From contig CALIRQ010000007.1 of assembly GCA_938042195.1 (NCBI GenBank), forward strand, positions 118,380 to 182,379: a DNA stretch of 64,000 nt. Direction: 5' to 3'. The DNA is from an uncultured archaeon. Lineage in GTDB: Archaea > Thermoproteota > Bathyarchaeia > 40CM-2-53-6 > CALIRQ01. The notes beneath the pieces are model-generated. The model saw only the letters and a program-made list of their open reading frames with translations, was not told the DNA's origin and made no database searches. Below, piece by piece: positions 50,708 through 57,923 of the stretch; the stretch's first letter is position 1, and each line of letters begins with the position of its first letter. The position numbers were made by a program, and so were the translations under genes.

Positions 50708-50750
50708 GGCGCTGCGCCTCGATCGGCCTTGAGTCACTGGAATCGCCCCT

Positions 50751-50759
50751 TATATTTTA
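50751..50759. promoter_or_regulatory. A/T-rich promoter region between pyrD and nop5
   Basis: CTTATATTTTA-like sequence at 50750-50760 lies midway between the divergent pyrD and nop5 starts, about 40 bases from each. It can serve either gene as a TATA element. Confidence 0.45.
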
Positions 50760-50798
50760 GATCTCGGGATAAATGGATTGGGCCTTTGGTGCTCGGGG

Positions 50799-52028
50799 AT
50801 GGAGTGCATAATCTCGCTGACCCCGATCGGGGTCTTCGCAATAGATGGGGATGGCAATGTCATAGCCCGGGAGGCATTCCCCAAGGATTCGAAGGCGGTA
50901 TCGGAGATCCTGCGATGGGCTGGGGAGGGGAGGTTGGAGGGGCCGCTGCGGGGGTTCCTGGAGGGGCTGAGGAAAAGCGGCTTCGAGGCGATGATATTCG
51001 AGAGCGAGCCCTTGGCCGAGGCAGCTAAGAGGGCCCTGGGCGTGGCGGCTAGGGTCGATGTCAAATCGAAGGCCCTTGAGGCCTTCAAGGCGAGGCTACC
51101 GAGCATGGCCTCGGAGCTGGGGCTATTCCCGGATGAGGCTGGTTACTCCAATTTCGCGCGGGAGGTCATGCTGGAGATGGCCAAGGCATCGCTCGCCTTG
51201 GTGGGCATGAGGCGCGATGCCTACGCAATCCAGCTCGTCAGGGCAATGGACGATCTAGACAAGACGATAAACCTCTTCTCCGGGAGATTGAGGGAATGGT
51301 TCGGGTTGCACTTCCCGGAGCTGGATAAGGAGATTGAGAAGCACGAAACCTATGCTAGGCTCGTCAACGATCTCGGGCGGAGGGAGAACTTTGAGTTCGA
51401 GAGGCTCGTCGAGATGGGCATACCCGAGGATAGGGCGAAGCGATTGGAAAAGCTGGCTAGGGATTCGGCTGGATCGGAGATAGGGGATGAGGATTTGGAG
51501 CGCATAAGGGATTTCGCCGCCGCGATATTGAGGGCGTTCAAGCTCAGGGATGGGATGGCTAGATATCTGGATGAGATCATGCCCGAGATCGCGCCGAACC
51601 TTTGCGCCATAGTTGGGCCATCTCTATCGGCTAGGCTGATATCGCTGGCGGGGGGGCTCGAGAGCTTGGCCAAGATGCCGGCGAGCACGATTCAAGTCCT
51701 CGGCGCCGAGAAGGCCCTCTTCAGATCCCTCCGGACCGGCTCCAAGCCGCCGAAACATGGGGTCATATTCCAATACGGCCCGATCCATGAATCCCCAAGG
51801 TGGCAAAGGGGGAAGATGGCCAGGGCCTTGGCCGGGAAGCTCTCCATAGCCGCTAGGCTGGACGCCTTCGGGGGGGAGCCCAGGGGGGAAGCCCTCAGGG
51901 AAGGATTGAATAGGAGGATCGAGGAGATAAGGCAGAAATACGCGTCCCCGCCCGCGAGGATCGGCCGTGCGAGAGATAGTGGTGCGCCCACACGAAAGGT
52001 TCGAAGGCGTCTACCTCGTAAGGCTTGA
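50799..52028 (+). CDS. nop5: C/D box snoRNP protein Nop5 (Nop56/58)
   Basis: A 409-residue scaffold of the 2'-O-methylation RNP that binds box C/D guide RNA, L7Ae and fibrillarin. The N-terminal domain contacts fibrillarin; the coiled coil spans roughly residues 130-250 (MDDLDKTINLFSGRLREWFGLHFPEL), and the C-terminal Nop domain has the RNP signature LCAIVGPSLSARLISLAGGLESLAKMPASTIQVLGAEKALFRSLRTGSKPPKHGVIF (residues about 263-320), ending in KKRLPRK-type basic residues (RRRLPRKA). ATG 50799. It overlaps the fibrillarin gene by 62 bases, the normal archaeal order. Confidence 0.95.
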   Translation: MECIISLTPIGVFAIDGDGNVIAREAFPKDSKAVSEILRWAGEGRLEGPLRGFLEGLRKSGFEAMIFESEPLAEAAKRALGVAARVDVKSKALEAFKARLPSMASELGLFPDEAGYSNFAREVMLEMAKASLALVGMRRDAYAIQLVRAMDDLDKTINLFSGRLREWFGLHFPELDKEIEKHETYARLVNDLGRRENFEFERLVEMGIPEDRAKRLEKLARDSAGSEIGDEDLERIRDFAAAILRAFKLRDGMARYLDEIMPEIAPNLCAIVGPSLSARLISLAGGLESLAKMPASTIQVLGAEKALFRSLRTGSKPPKHGVIFQYGPIHESPRWQRGKMARALAGKLSIAARLDAFGGEPRGEALREGLNRRIEEIRQKYASPPARIGRARDSGAPTRKVRRRLPRKA

Positions 52029-52674
52029 GGATGGATCCGAGAGGCTGGCGACGAGGAACCTCTCCCCGGGCGTTTCGGTCTACGGGGAGAGGTTGATCCG
52101 CGTGGGCTCAGCGGAGTACAGATTATGGGATCCATTCAGGAGCAAGCTCGCAGCGGCGATATTGAACGGATTGCGCTCCATGCCCATAAGGCCCGGCTCC
52201 CGCGTCCTATACCTCGGCTCCGCGGCCGGGACGACGGCGAGCCATGTCAGCGATATAATAGGCTATGGGGGCTCGCTGTATTGCATAGAGTTCGCGCCAA
52301 GGGTCATGAAGGAGTTCATGGCCAAGGTTTGCGCGCATAGGAGCAACGTATATCCAATTTTGGCCGACGCTAGGTTCCCGGAGAACTACCCGGCGCTCCC
52401 TGGGATGACCTTCGATTCCATATACTGCGATATTGCGCAGGCCGATCAGGCGAGGATACTTTCCGATAACGCGGATCTATATCTGAGGAGGGATGGGGGG
52501 GTCTTGATCGCCATTAAATCCAGGAGCGTTGATGTCGCGAGGCCGCCATCGAGCGTATATAGGCAGGAGATCGAGGTCCTGGAGGGGAGGGGCTTTCGGA
52601 TCCTGGAACGCGTTAAGCTGGAGCCGTATGAGAGGGATCACATGATGATCTCCGCCACTTTCAATCCCCCTTAA
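51967..52674 (+). CDS. flpA: Fibrillarin-like rRNA/tRNA 2'-O-methyltransferase
   Basis: The catalytic subunit of the C/D box RNP, 235 residues from GTG 51967. The beta-rich N-terminus (FEGVYLVRLEDGSERLATRNL) binds Nop5. The SAM-dependent core has VLYLGSAAGTTASHVSDIIG, ADARFPENYPALP, DSIYCDIAQADQARIL and GGVLIAIKSRSVD, which includes the K-D-K-H methyltransferase residues. It overlaps nop5 by 62 bases and is followed by a convergent rnhB, so nop5-flpA is a two-gene unit. Confidence 0.95.
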   Translation: MREIVVRPHERFEGVYLVRLEDGSERLATRNLSPGVSVYGERLIRVGSAEYRLWDPFRSKLAAAILNGLRSMPIRPGSRVLYLGSAAGTTASHVSDIIGYGGSLYCIEFAPRVMKEFMAKVCAHRSNVYPILADARFPENYPALPGMTFDSIYCDIAQADQARILSDNADLYLRRDGGVLIAIKSRSVDVARPPSSVYRQEIEVLEGRGFRILERVKLEPYERDHMMISATFNPP

Positions 52675-52690
52675 GGGGCGCCCCGGCGCC

Positions 52691-53376
52691 TCAGGGCTCA
52701 TTAAGCCTGCGCTGCCCAGCCTTCCATACGGTCCTCCAGGACCTCCTGGCTATTGGGGGGACTTCCCCGTGGGCCCTCAGCCAAGACCTCAGGAAGGATA
52801 TGGTCTTGGGATCCGAGGCGTATCCGGAGCCGAAATCGCCGTACTCCTCCTTCAACCTCCCGATCCATTCATCCCTCCTGACCTTTGCCAAGATGCTCGC
52901 CGCTGAAACCACCGGATACTTGCGATCCGCATAATGCTCGCAGATCAAATCGATCCCTCCCCCGAGCCCCACCTCCAGGTAGGCCTTGAACCTATGGGGA
53001 TCCGTGTCGGGGGCATCTACATAGGCCAAGTCGGCTTCAAGCTCCTCGATAACCTTCGCCATTAAGATGGCCTCCAATCGGTTCAGGCCGCCGGTTTTCC
53101 CCCTTCTCAGTACGTAGTCATCTATTAGCTCCGGCCAGGCCTCCGCATAACTGATCCTGATCTCCTCCCCCTCCATTAGCTTAGCTAGGGCCTCCCGAGA
53201 GCGCGGGGAGAGCGCCTTGGAATCCCTGACGCCCAATTCGGCGAGGCATAGGGCGCACTTGGAATGCGCGAACTCCACGCCGACGCCCGCGATCACGAGG
53301 GGACCTATCACGGGGCCCATCGGGGGGCCTCCCGCCCTCTCCCGGAATCATCCGCCCCAGCCACGATCAGCCTTAT
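52691..53376 (-). pseudogene. rnhB: Ribonuclease HII, interrupted near its active site
   Basis: RNase HII removes ribonucleotides from DNA. The part 52691-53320 matches PVIGPLVIAGVGV, RDSKALSPRSREAL, AYVDAPDTDPHRF and HYADRKYPVVSAASILAKVRRDEW, with catalytic Asp/Glu residues of the C-terminal half. The family begins with M-R-I-x-G-I-D-E-A-G-R-G directly followed by P-V-I-G-P. Here IRLIVAGADDSGRG is at 53376-53335, but about 20 extra bases (around 53315-53335) separate it from PVIGP in another frame. The first catalytic Asp is therefore not joined to the rest. The family-start codon position reads ATA (53376), so CTG 53370 or GTG 53364 might serve. A short form from ATG 53320 would be inactive. 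Confidence 0.85.
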
Positions 53377-53470
53377 GGCTAATCCCCTCGATCCGTTTCT
53401 ATCGAGATCGGTGTGGTCTTGCCCGCTGCGGATATTAAAGACTTGATCCGATCTCCATAGAGGATGCCCC

Positions 53471-54028
53471 TTGAATGGGAAAAGGGTGATCCTGCTCACC
53501 GGGCCGCCCAGGTCCGGCAAGAGCACGGTCGTGGCAAAGACCGCCGAGCTGTTAAAGGCCATGGGCTTCAAGGTGGGGGGCGTCTTAACGCTCGAGATGG
53601 CTGGGGAGAGGGGGCGGATCGGCTTCAAGCTATTGGACCTTTGGAGGGGAAGGGAGGGGGTCTTGGCCCTAGCCGGCCTCAAGGGCGGGCCGAGGATCGG
53701 GAGGTATTGGGTGAATTTGGGGGATCTGAGGGATATCGGCGCCGGCGCCATAGACATCGCGATCCGGGAATGCGATTTGATAATCATAGACGAGATAGGC
53801 CCGATGGAGCTCCTCTCGGAGGAGTTCAGGGGATCGATTGCTAGGGCGTTCGAATGCGGGAAGCCAGTGCTGGCCACCGTACATTATAGGATGGGGGATC
53901 GATTGGTGAGGGAGGCGAAAAATAGGGGCGACTCCATCCTGATCGAGGTTTCGCCCTTGGATAGGGGGGAGCTACCGGCGAAACTCTGCGAAGCGATCTC
54001 GGGCCTCTTGGGCGGCGGGCTCAGATGA
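53471..54028 (+). CDS. THEP1-family NTPase (nucleoside-triphosphatase)
   Basis: A 185-residue P-loop NTPase of the DUF265/THEP1 family. Walker A is LTGPPRSGKSTVVAK and Walker B LIIIDEIGPMELLSEEF, both typical. TTG 53471 is the start. The family hydrolyses ATP and GTP with broad specificity in vitro, and its role in the cell is unknown. It is convergent with the zinc-ribbon gene at its 3' side, overlapping it by eight bases. Confidence 0.9.
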   Translation: MNGKRVILLTGPPRSGKSTVVAKTAELLKAMGFKVGGVLTLEMAGERGRIGFKLLDLWRGREGVLALAGLKGGPRIGRYWVNLGDLRDIGAGAIDIAIRECDLIIIDEIGPMELLSEEFRGSIARAFECGKPVLATVHYRMGDRLVREAKNRGDSILIEVSPLDRGELPAKLCEAISGLLGGGLR

Positions 54029-54323
54029 ACCTGAACCTAGTCTTGGATATCTTGCCGTGATACGGGCAGTACCAGTCGTTGGGCACCCAATATAGGACCG
54101 TGCGGCAATATGGGCATAGATAGGTAGTGGGCGGAGGGGGAACGTGGACGTACCTAGCCGGCGCTTGATAAAAGACCGGCTCGGGGGTGACGTAGGAGGG
54201 CTCCACATAATAATAGATCGGCTCCGGGGGAGGAGGCGGATACCAAGCCTGCGCAGCTGGTACCTGATAGGGCAAGTAGGCCCTCGGGAGCTTTGCCGCT
54301 GGCACCGGGACGAAATATGCCAA
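54021..54323 (-). CDS. Pro/Tyr-rich protein with C-terminal zinc-binding motif
   Basis: A 100-residue protein that looks like a tether with a metal-binding end. Residues 1-65 are rich in Pro, Tyr and Ala (PPPPPEPIYYY, PPPPTTY), a flexible low-complexity region. The C-terminal 25 residues contain CPYCRTVLYW and WYCPYHGK, giving a C-x2-C ... C-x2-H zinc site. TTG 54323 was chosen because the region upstream (54353-54367, minus strand CTTTAATTATTC) is a TATA box rather than coding sequence. Function unknown. Confidence 0.65.
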   Translation of the reverse strand: MAYFVPVPAAKLPRAYLPYQVPAAQAWYPPPPPEPIYYYVEPSYVTPEPVFYQAPARYVHVPPPPTTYLCPYCRTVLYWVPNDWYCPYHGKISKTRFRFI

Positions 54324-54382
54324 ATTGGATTCACCGCCAATACGTGGATGCGCTTGAATAATTAAAGCTTTTGTCATCGTAT

Positions 54383-54508
54383 TTATTCATTCTCCCCCCT
54401 ACCGAAGAGGAACCCGCCTAGGGAAAGGCCCAATACGAAACCGATCCCAACCCCCAATAGAAAGGATAGGGCATAATAGCCCAATTCCGCATCCGAGGCG
54501 AGCGGCAT
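54383..54508 (-). CDS. 41-residue single-span membrane protein
   Basis: A short gene from ATG 54508 to TAA 54383. It encodes a small N-terminal soluble part (MPLASDAELGYY), one long Gly-rich span (ALSFLLGVGIGFVLGLSLGG) and a short charged end (FLFGRGENE). A TATA-like CTAATATAG on the minus strand at about 54545-54553 is 35-40 bases upstream. It is soon followed by the Pro/Tyr-rich gene. Confidence 0.55.
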   Translation of the reverse strand: MPLASDAELGYYALSFLLGVGIGFVLGLSLGGFLFGRGENE

Positions 54509-54625
54509 CCCCCGCCACTGGGATGGGGATATCGATTGATCCCCTATATTAGATCTCCTCCTTCGGCCACTTTCGCCGGCAAACGCCTCCTTTCCAGATC
54601 TCGTCCAAAGTTGATGGCTCAGCGT

Positions 54626-55249
54626 TTAAACCCCGTTCCGGGGCATGAAGCCCTTCGCGAGCAAATAAATCTCGGAGCTCTCGCTTCTGGAGGCCTTTGG
54701 CTTCAGGGTCTTGACCTCTGAGAAATAATCCCTAAGCTCGGCCCTCAGCCCATCGACCTCAGGCCCATCGAACGCCTTCGTCAGGAAATGCCCGCCCCTT
54801 TTCAGGACCGCTTTGGCGATCCTCAGGGACGCCATCGACAGCCCAAATTGCCTAGCCCGATCGAGGTCCTTAACGCCCGAGAGCTTCGGGGAGGCATCGC
54901 AGAGCACGGCATCGAACGGCCCCCTCTTGGAGGCCTCCCTCAAGGCCTCGTCGCTCTCTATGTCGGCGACGATCGTCTCCACGTTCCCCGAGGGCAACGG
55001 CTCGACTTCATTTATATCGATGCCTAGGACGCGGCCCCCCTCCCCAACGCATTCGGAGGCGACTTGGAGCCATCCCCCCGGGGCCGCTCCGAGGTCGAGG
55101 ACCCTATCCCCTGCCTTGATTATTCCCTCCCGGGAGTTGATCTCCAGCAATTTATAAGCCGCCCTGCTCCTATAGCCCTTCCTCTTGGCCATCTTGTAGT
55201 ATTGGTCCTTAAGCCTCCTCCTGATCCAGGGGCTTCTATGCTTCCTCAT
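54626..55249 (-). CDS. rlmE: rRNA 2'-O-methyltransferase RlmE (FtsJ)
   Basis: A 207-residue FtsJ/RrmJ family methyltransferase that modifies a U in the peptidyl-transferase region of large rRNA. SAM motif I is VLDLGAAPGGWLQVASE; the K-D-K-E catalytic tetrad fits the Lys in RSRAAYKLLEI, Asp in VLCDASPKLSG, Lys in LTKAFDGPE and Glu in SSEIYLLAKGF. The N-terminal DQYYKMAKRKGYRSRAAYKL is typical. The start (55249) overlaps the TFE-beta gene by 14 bases. Confidence 0.95.
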   Translation of the reverse strand: MRKHRSPWIRRRLKDQYYKMAKRKGYRSRAAYKLLEINSREGIIKAGDRVLDLGAAPGGWLQVASECVGEGGRVLGIDINEVEPLPSGNVETIVADIESDEALREASKRGPFDAVLCDASPKLSGVKDLDRARQFGLSMASLRIAKAVLKRGGHFLTKAFDGPEVDGLRAELRDYFSEVKTLKPKASRSESSEIYLLAKGFMPRNGV

Positions 55250-55628
55250 GGGGCCGTTGCTCGGTACCCTCGTTAAGCATCGAGGTTATCCAAGCCACCA
55301 TCCTTTCGCAATTCTCAGGGGAGAGCTCCGATTCCCCGCACCTAGGCTCCAAGTCGCAGAAGGTGCACGGTATATCCTTTATCTCATCTATGGTGACATA
55401 CTTCCTCTTCGAGAACAGCCTATAGGTCCAACGGCCGCTGTGGAGCTCCTTCCTGCGGGCTATCAATCCCCTCCTTTCCAGCCTCAATATGGCCCTCGAT
55501 CCCTCGCGGCTATCGACCCCCATGCTCTTCCATAGCTCCGATTGCAAGACCCCCTCGTCTCCCGCATCCATTACGAGCCTCAGGACGTCCTGCTCCACTG
55601 GACCCTTCCTCTTAGGCTTGGAGGACAT
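55236..55628 (-). CDS. TFE-beta/RPC39-like transcription factor subunit
   Basis: A 130-residue protein with a winged-helix domain (residues about 10-75, VLQSELWKSMGVDSREGSRAILRLERRGLI) and a C-terminal Fe-S-type Cys set: Cys88, Cys91, Cys97 and Cys107, spaced C-x2-C-x5-C-x9-C, with ELSPENCERMVAWI at the end. This tail closely resembles the end of human RPC39 (ISP-x-NC-x3-T-E-W), which binds a 4Fe-4S cluster, as does Sulfolobus TFE-beta, where the cluster is needed for pairing with TFE-alpha in promoter opening. ATG 55628. No TFE-alpha gene is in the window. Confidence 0.85.
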   Translation of the reverse strand: MSSKPKRKGPVEQDVLRLVMDAGDEGVLQSELWKSMGVDSREGSRAILRLERRGLIARRKELHSGRWTYRLFSKRKYVTIDEIKDIPCTFCDLEPRCGESELSPENCERMVAWITSMLNEGTEQRPHEEA

Positions 55629-55638
55629 GCGGATCGCC

Positions 55639-55980
55639 TCATTGGATCTTGGCCCCATTCGGGACCAACCTATCCACCGTCAATAGGGCCAATTCGCCGT
55701 CCTTGAGGGCGGCTAGGATCATTCCCTCGGATTCCTCCCCGGCTATCCTAGCCCCCTTGAGGTTTGCGAGGAATACGACCCTCTTCCCGATGAGCTCGCT
55801 TTGGCCGTAATACCCCACCAAGCCCGATATCGTCTGCCTAATCCCGAGCTCCCCGAGATCGACCTTTATCCTATACAGCTTCTTGGTCCCGGCCACCCTC
55901 TCGGCCTCCACTATCGTGCCCACCCTGAGGTCCAACTTGTTGAAATCGGATATATCGATGATTTGCCTCTCGTCCGACAT
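55639..55980 (-). CDS. tRNA-binding (MetRS-beta-like/CsaA) protein
   Basis: A 113-residue OB-fold protein matching the C-terminal domain of methionyl-tRNA synthetase, here as a separate subunit: ISDFNKLDLRVGTIVEAERVAGTKKLYRIKVDLGELGIRQTISGLVGYY region (residues about 10-60), then VVFLANLKGARIAGEESEGMILAA. The same fold is in CsaA. It would bind tRNA elbow regions for MetRS or act as a chaperone. In archaea a stand-alone MetRS-beta is common. ATG 55980. It ends 10 bases before the TFE-beta start. Confidence 0.88.
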   Translation of the reverse strand: MSDERQIIDISDFNKLDLRVGTIVEAERVAGTKKLYRIKVDLGELGIRQTISGLVGYYGQSELIGKRVVFLANLKGARIAGEESEGMILAALKDGELALLTVDRLVPNGAKIQ

Positions 55981-56027
55981 CCTAGACCTCCCGTTATTTT
56001 AAAAAACGCCCTAATATAGTTTATAGT

Positions 56028-57089
56028 TTACATCTTCTCCAAGAACCCCTCCAAGAATGCCCTGAGGTCTCCGGCGCTCGCATGTCGCCCCTCCTCGTTC
56101 GAGATGTAATAGGATGCGGCGGCGTTTGACAGCGCCAGCCTCAGCTCCGGGTCGAGGCGCATCGAATGCCCGAGTATATCGGCTGCGTTCCAAGCATCGC
56201 CCGCGCCGGTCTTCCTCAATGGGCTCACGGGAAGGGAATCGACCATCCAATCCCCATCGGGGCCATGCGTCGAGCTGAAATCCGACGTATGCAGATCGAC
56301 GATGACCCCAAGCTCCTCGTGCATGAACTTCCCCATGTCGAAGCAGGAGGCATCATCTGCGCGGAATCCCATCGCCGAGGAATACCACTTGGCTTCGTTC
56401 TCGTTCATGCTCCAAATATCGACGAGGCCCCGGCCCACTGCGCCCTTCAAAAGGGCCTTTATCTCATCCCTCTTCGCGGAGGGGTCCCCGGTGTCCAAAA
56501 AGGTCTTGCCGACTCCCTCGCGCTTAACGAGCCCGAATACCTCTTGGATGAGCTCCGTTCCCCTGGAGTTCTGCGCCCAGTTTAGGACGCATACGAAATC
56601 GGCGCGCTTCATCGCCTCAACATCGCCCTCATCCAAATCGGATGGGCCGAAGTCTCGAACGGGTCCGGGGTCGTTTATCATCAGGTTGATCAGCCTCCCC
56701 CCGTAGCGTAGCTCTAGGGCCACGGTCATGGATTGAGCCTCCGTGGCCTTCACACCCCTGAGCTCCGGCCCCTCGAGTTCGGATCGCCTCTTCAAGAACC
56801 ATAAGCCGAGTTCGTTCGCCTTCGCCACCAGATACGGCCTACCGCCCAGCTTCAAGAGCGCTGCGGCCGTGTTGGCGGCGTTGCCGCCCCTCATGATCGC
56901 TTGCGCAGTCATCGGAAAATTCCCCCCTCCGCGCTCCGCCATCTCGCGAAGGGATCCCAAAAATACCTCCAGCTCGCCTTCGAACCTGACGAAGTGGTCC
57001 AAGTAGAAATCGGGCATCAGAACGACCTCCGGGGATTTGAGGGGCCCCCTCAAGAGGCCCCAAAGCCTCTCCAATAATTCCCCCCTCAT
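56028..57089 (-). CDS. PfkB-family sugar kinase
   Basis: A 353-residue ribokinase-fold kinase. The N-terminal substrate-binding signature is MRGGNAANTAAALLKLGG, and the C-terminal signature with the catalytic Asp is KTGAGDAWNAADILG. The middle contains NLMINDPGPVRDFG and DTGDPSAKRDEI. It could phosphorylate a sugar, nucleoside or sugar acid; no diagnostic substrate residues can be read. ATG 57089 overlaps the endonuclease III stop by ATGA, so the two genes are coupled despite unrelated functions. Confidence 0.88.
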   Translation of the reverse strand: MRGELLERLWGLLRGPLKSPEVVLMPDFYLDHFVRFEGELEVFLGSLREMAERGGGNFPMTAQAIMRGGNAANTAAALLKLGGRPYLVAKANELGLWFLKRRSELEGPELRGVKATEAQSMTVALELRYGGRLINLMINDPGPVRDFGPSDLDEGDVEAMKRADFVCVLNWAQNSRGTELIQEVFGLVKREGVGKTFLDTGDPSAKRDEIKALLKGAVGRGLVDIWSMNENEAKWYSSAMGFRADDASCFDMGKFMHEELGVIVDLHTSDFSSTHGPDGDWMVDSLPVSPLRKTGAGDAWNAADILGHSMRLDPELRLALSNAAASYYISNEEGRHASAGDLRAFLEGFLEKM

Positions 57090-57769
57090 CTCCGATCCCC
57101 TCGGGCGGTTTTTCGAAACCGCTCCGCGCTTGGGCATAGCTCGGCGATCGGGCATTCATGGCAATAGGGCGCCCTCGCTTTACAAATGCTCCTCCCGAAT
57201 TTTATCAGGGCTATGTGGAACCGCCTCCTCTTGTGCGGTGGTATGAGCTCCTCCAACCTCGCCCTCACCCCCTCATAACCCCTCGCCCTCCCAGCTATCC
57301 CCAACCTTTTGGCCACCCGACTTATGTGCGTGTCAACCGGGAGTATATCGAACCCCCCGTAGAAGGCTAGGAATACGTCGGCGGTCTTCGGCCCAACCCC
57401 GGGCAGGCGGAGCAGCTCGCTCCGCGGATCATCGTTCAGGAGCAAATTTTCCACCCTCCCTCCGTAGCCCTCTAAGATCCTCCTCGCGATCGCCTTGATC
57501 CTCCTCGACTTCTGATTGAAGAGGCCCGCGGGCCTTATGCAATCCCTTATGGTCCGCAGATCGGATTTGGCTATTGAGGAGGGGGAGATCTCCAGCTTGG
57601 CCCTGAGGCGCTCCATGGCCATCCTGACGTTCTTGTAATTGGTGGATTGCGATAGGATGGTCGCTATGAGAAATTCGAAGCCATCGACCCCTTTGAACCA
57701 ATCCTCGACCTCGATGCTCTCCTCCAATATGGAGAGCGCCATCCTCGCCCTCTCCGATGTCCCCCACAT
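57086..57769 (-). CDS. nth: Endonuclease III (DNA glycosylase/AP lyase)
   Basis: A 227-residue base-excision-repair enzyme. The helix-hairpin-helix is LLRLPGVGPKTADVFLAFYGG, followed by the catalytic Asp in VDTHISRVAKRLG. The C-terminal cluster has CKARAPYCHECPIAELC, giving the four Cys of the [4Fe-4S] site. The Lys of bifunctional Nth is in position GVGPKTAD. ATG 57769. Its stop overlaps the PfkB start. Confidence 0.93.
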   Translation of the reverse strand: MWGTSERARMALSILEESIEVEDWFKGVDGFEFLIATILSQSTNYKNVRMAMERLRAKLEISPSSIAKSDLRTIRDCIRPAGLFNQKSRRIKAIARRILEGYGGRVENLLLNDDPRSELLRLPGVGPKTADVFLAFYGGFDILPVDTHISRVAKRLGIAGRARGYEGVRARLEELIPPHKRRRFHIALIKFGRSICKARAPYCHECPIAELCPSAERFRKTARGDRR

Positions 57770-57836
57770 GGCGTAGATCCCGCCTCAGGATCCGATTCGA
57801 GTCTAATATGGCTACTGAGAAGGGGGACCTGGTAAA

Positions 57837-57848
57837 CCTTTTTAATAA
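57837..57848 (+). promoter_or_regulatory. TATA box of ileS
   Basis: CCTTTTTAATAA is the clearest promoter element before ileS; its distance to the start (about 75 bases) would give a leader of around 50 bases. Confidence 0.4.
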
Positions 57849-57923
57849 TCGAACAAATCTCGTTCGACATCGGGATTCAGAAAAAGATCGGCCGATCATG
57901 GGGGGGAAAATTTGGGCAGCATC

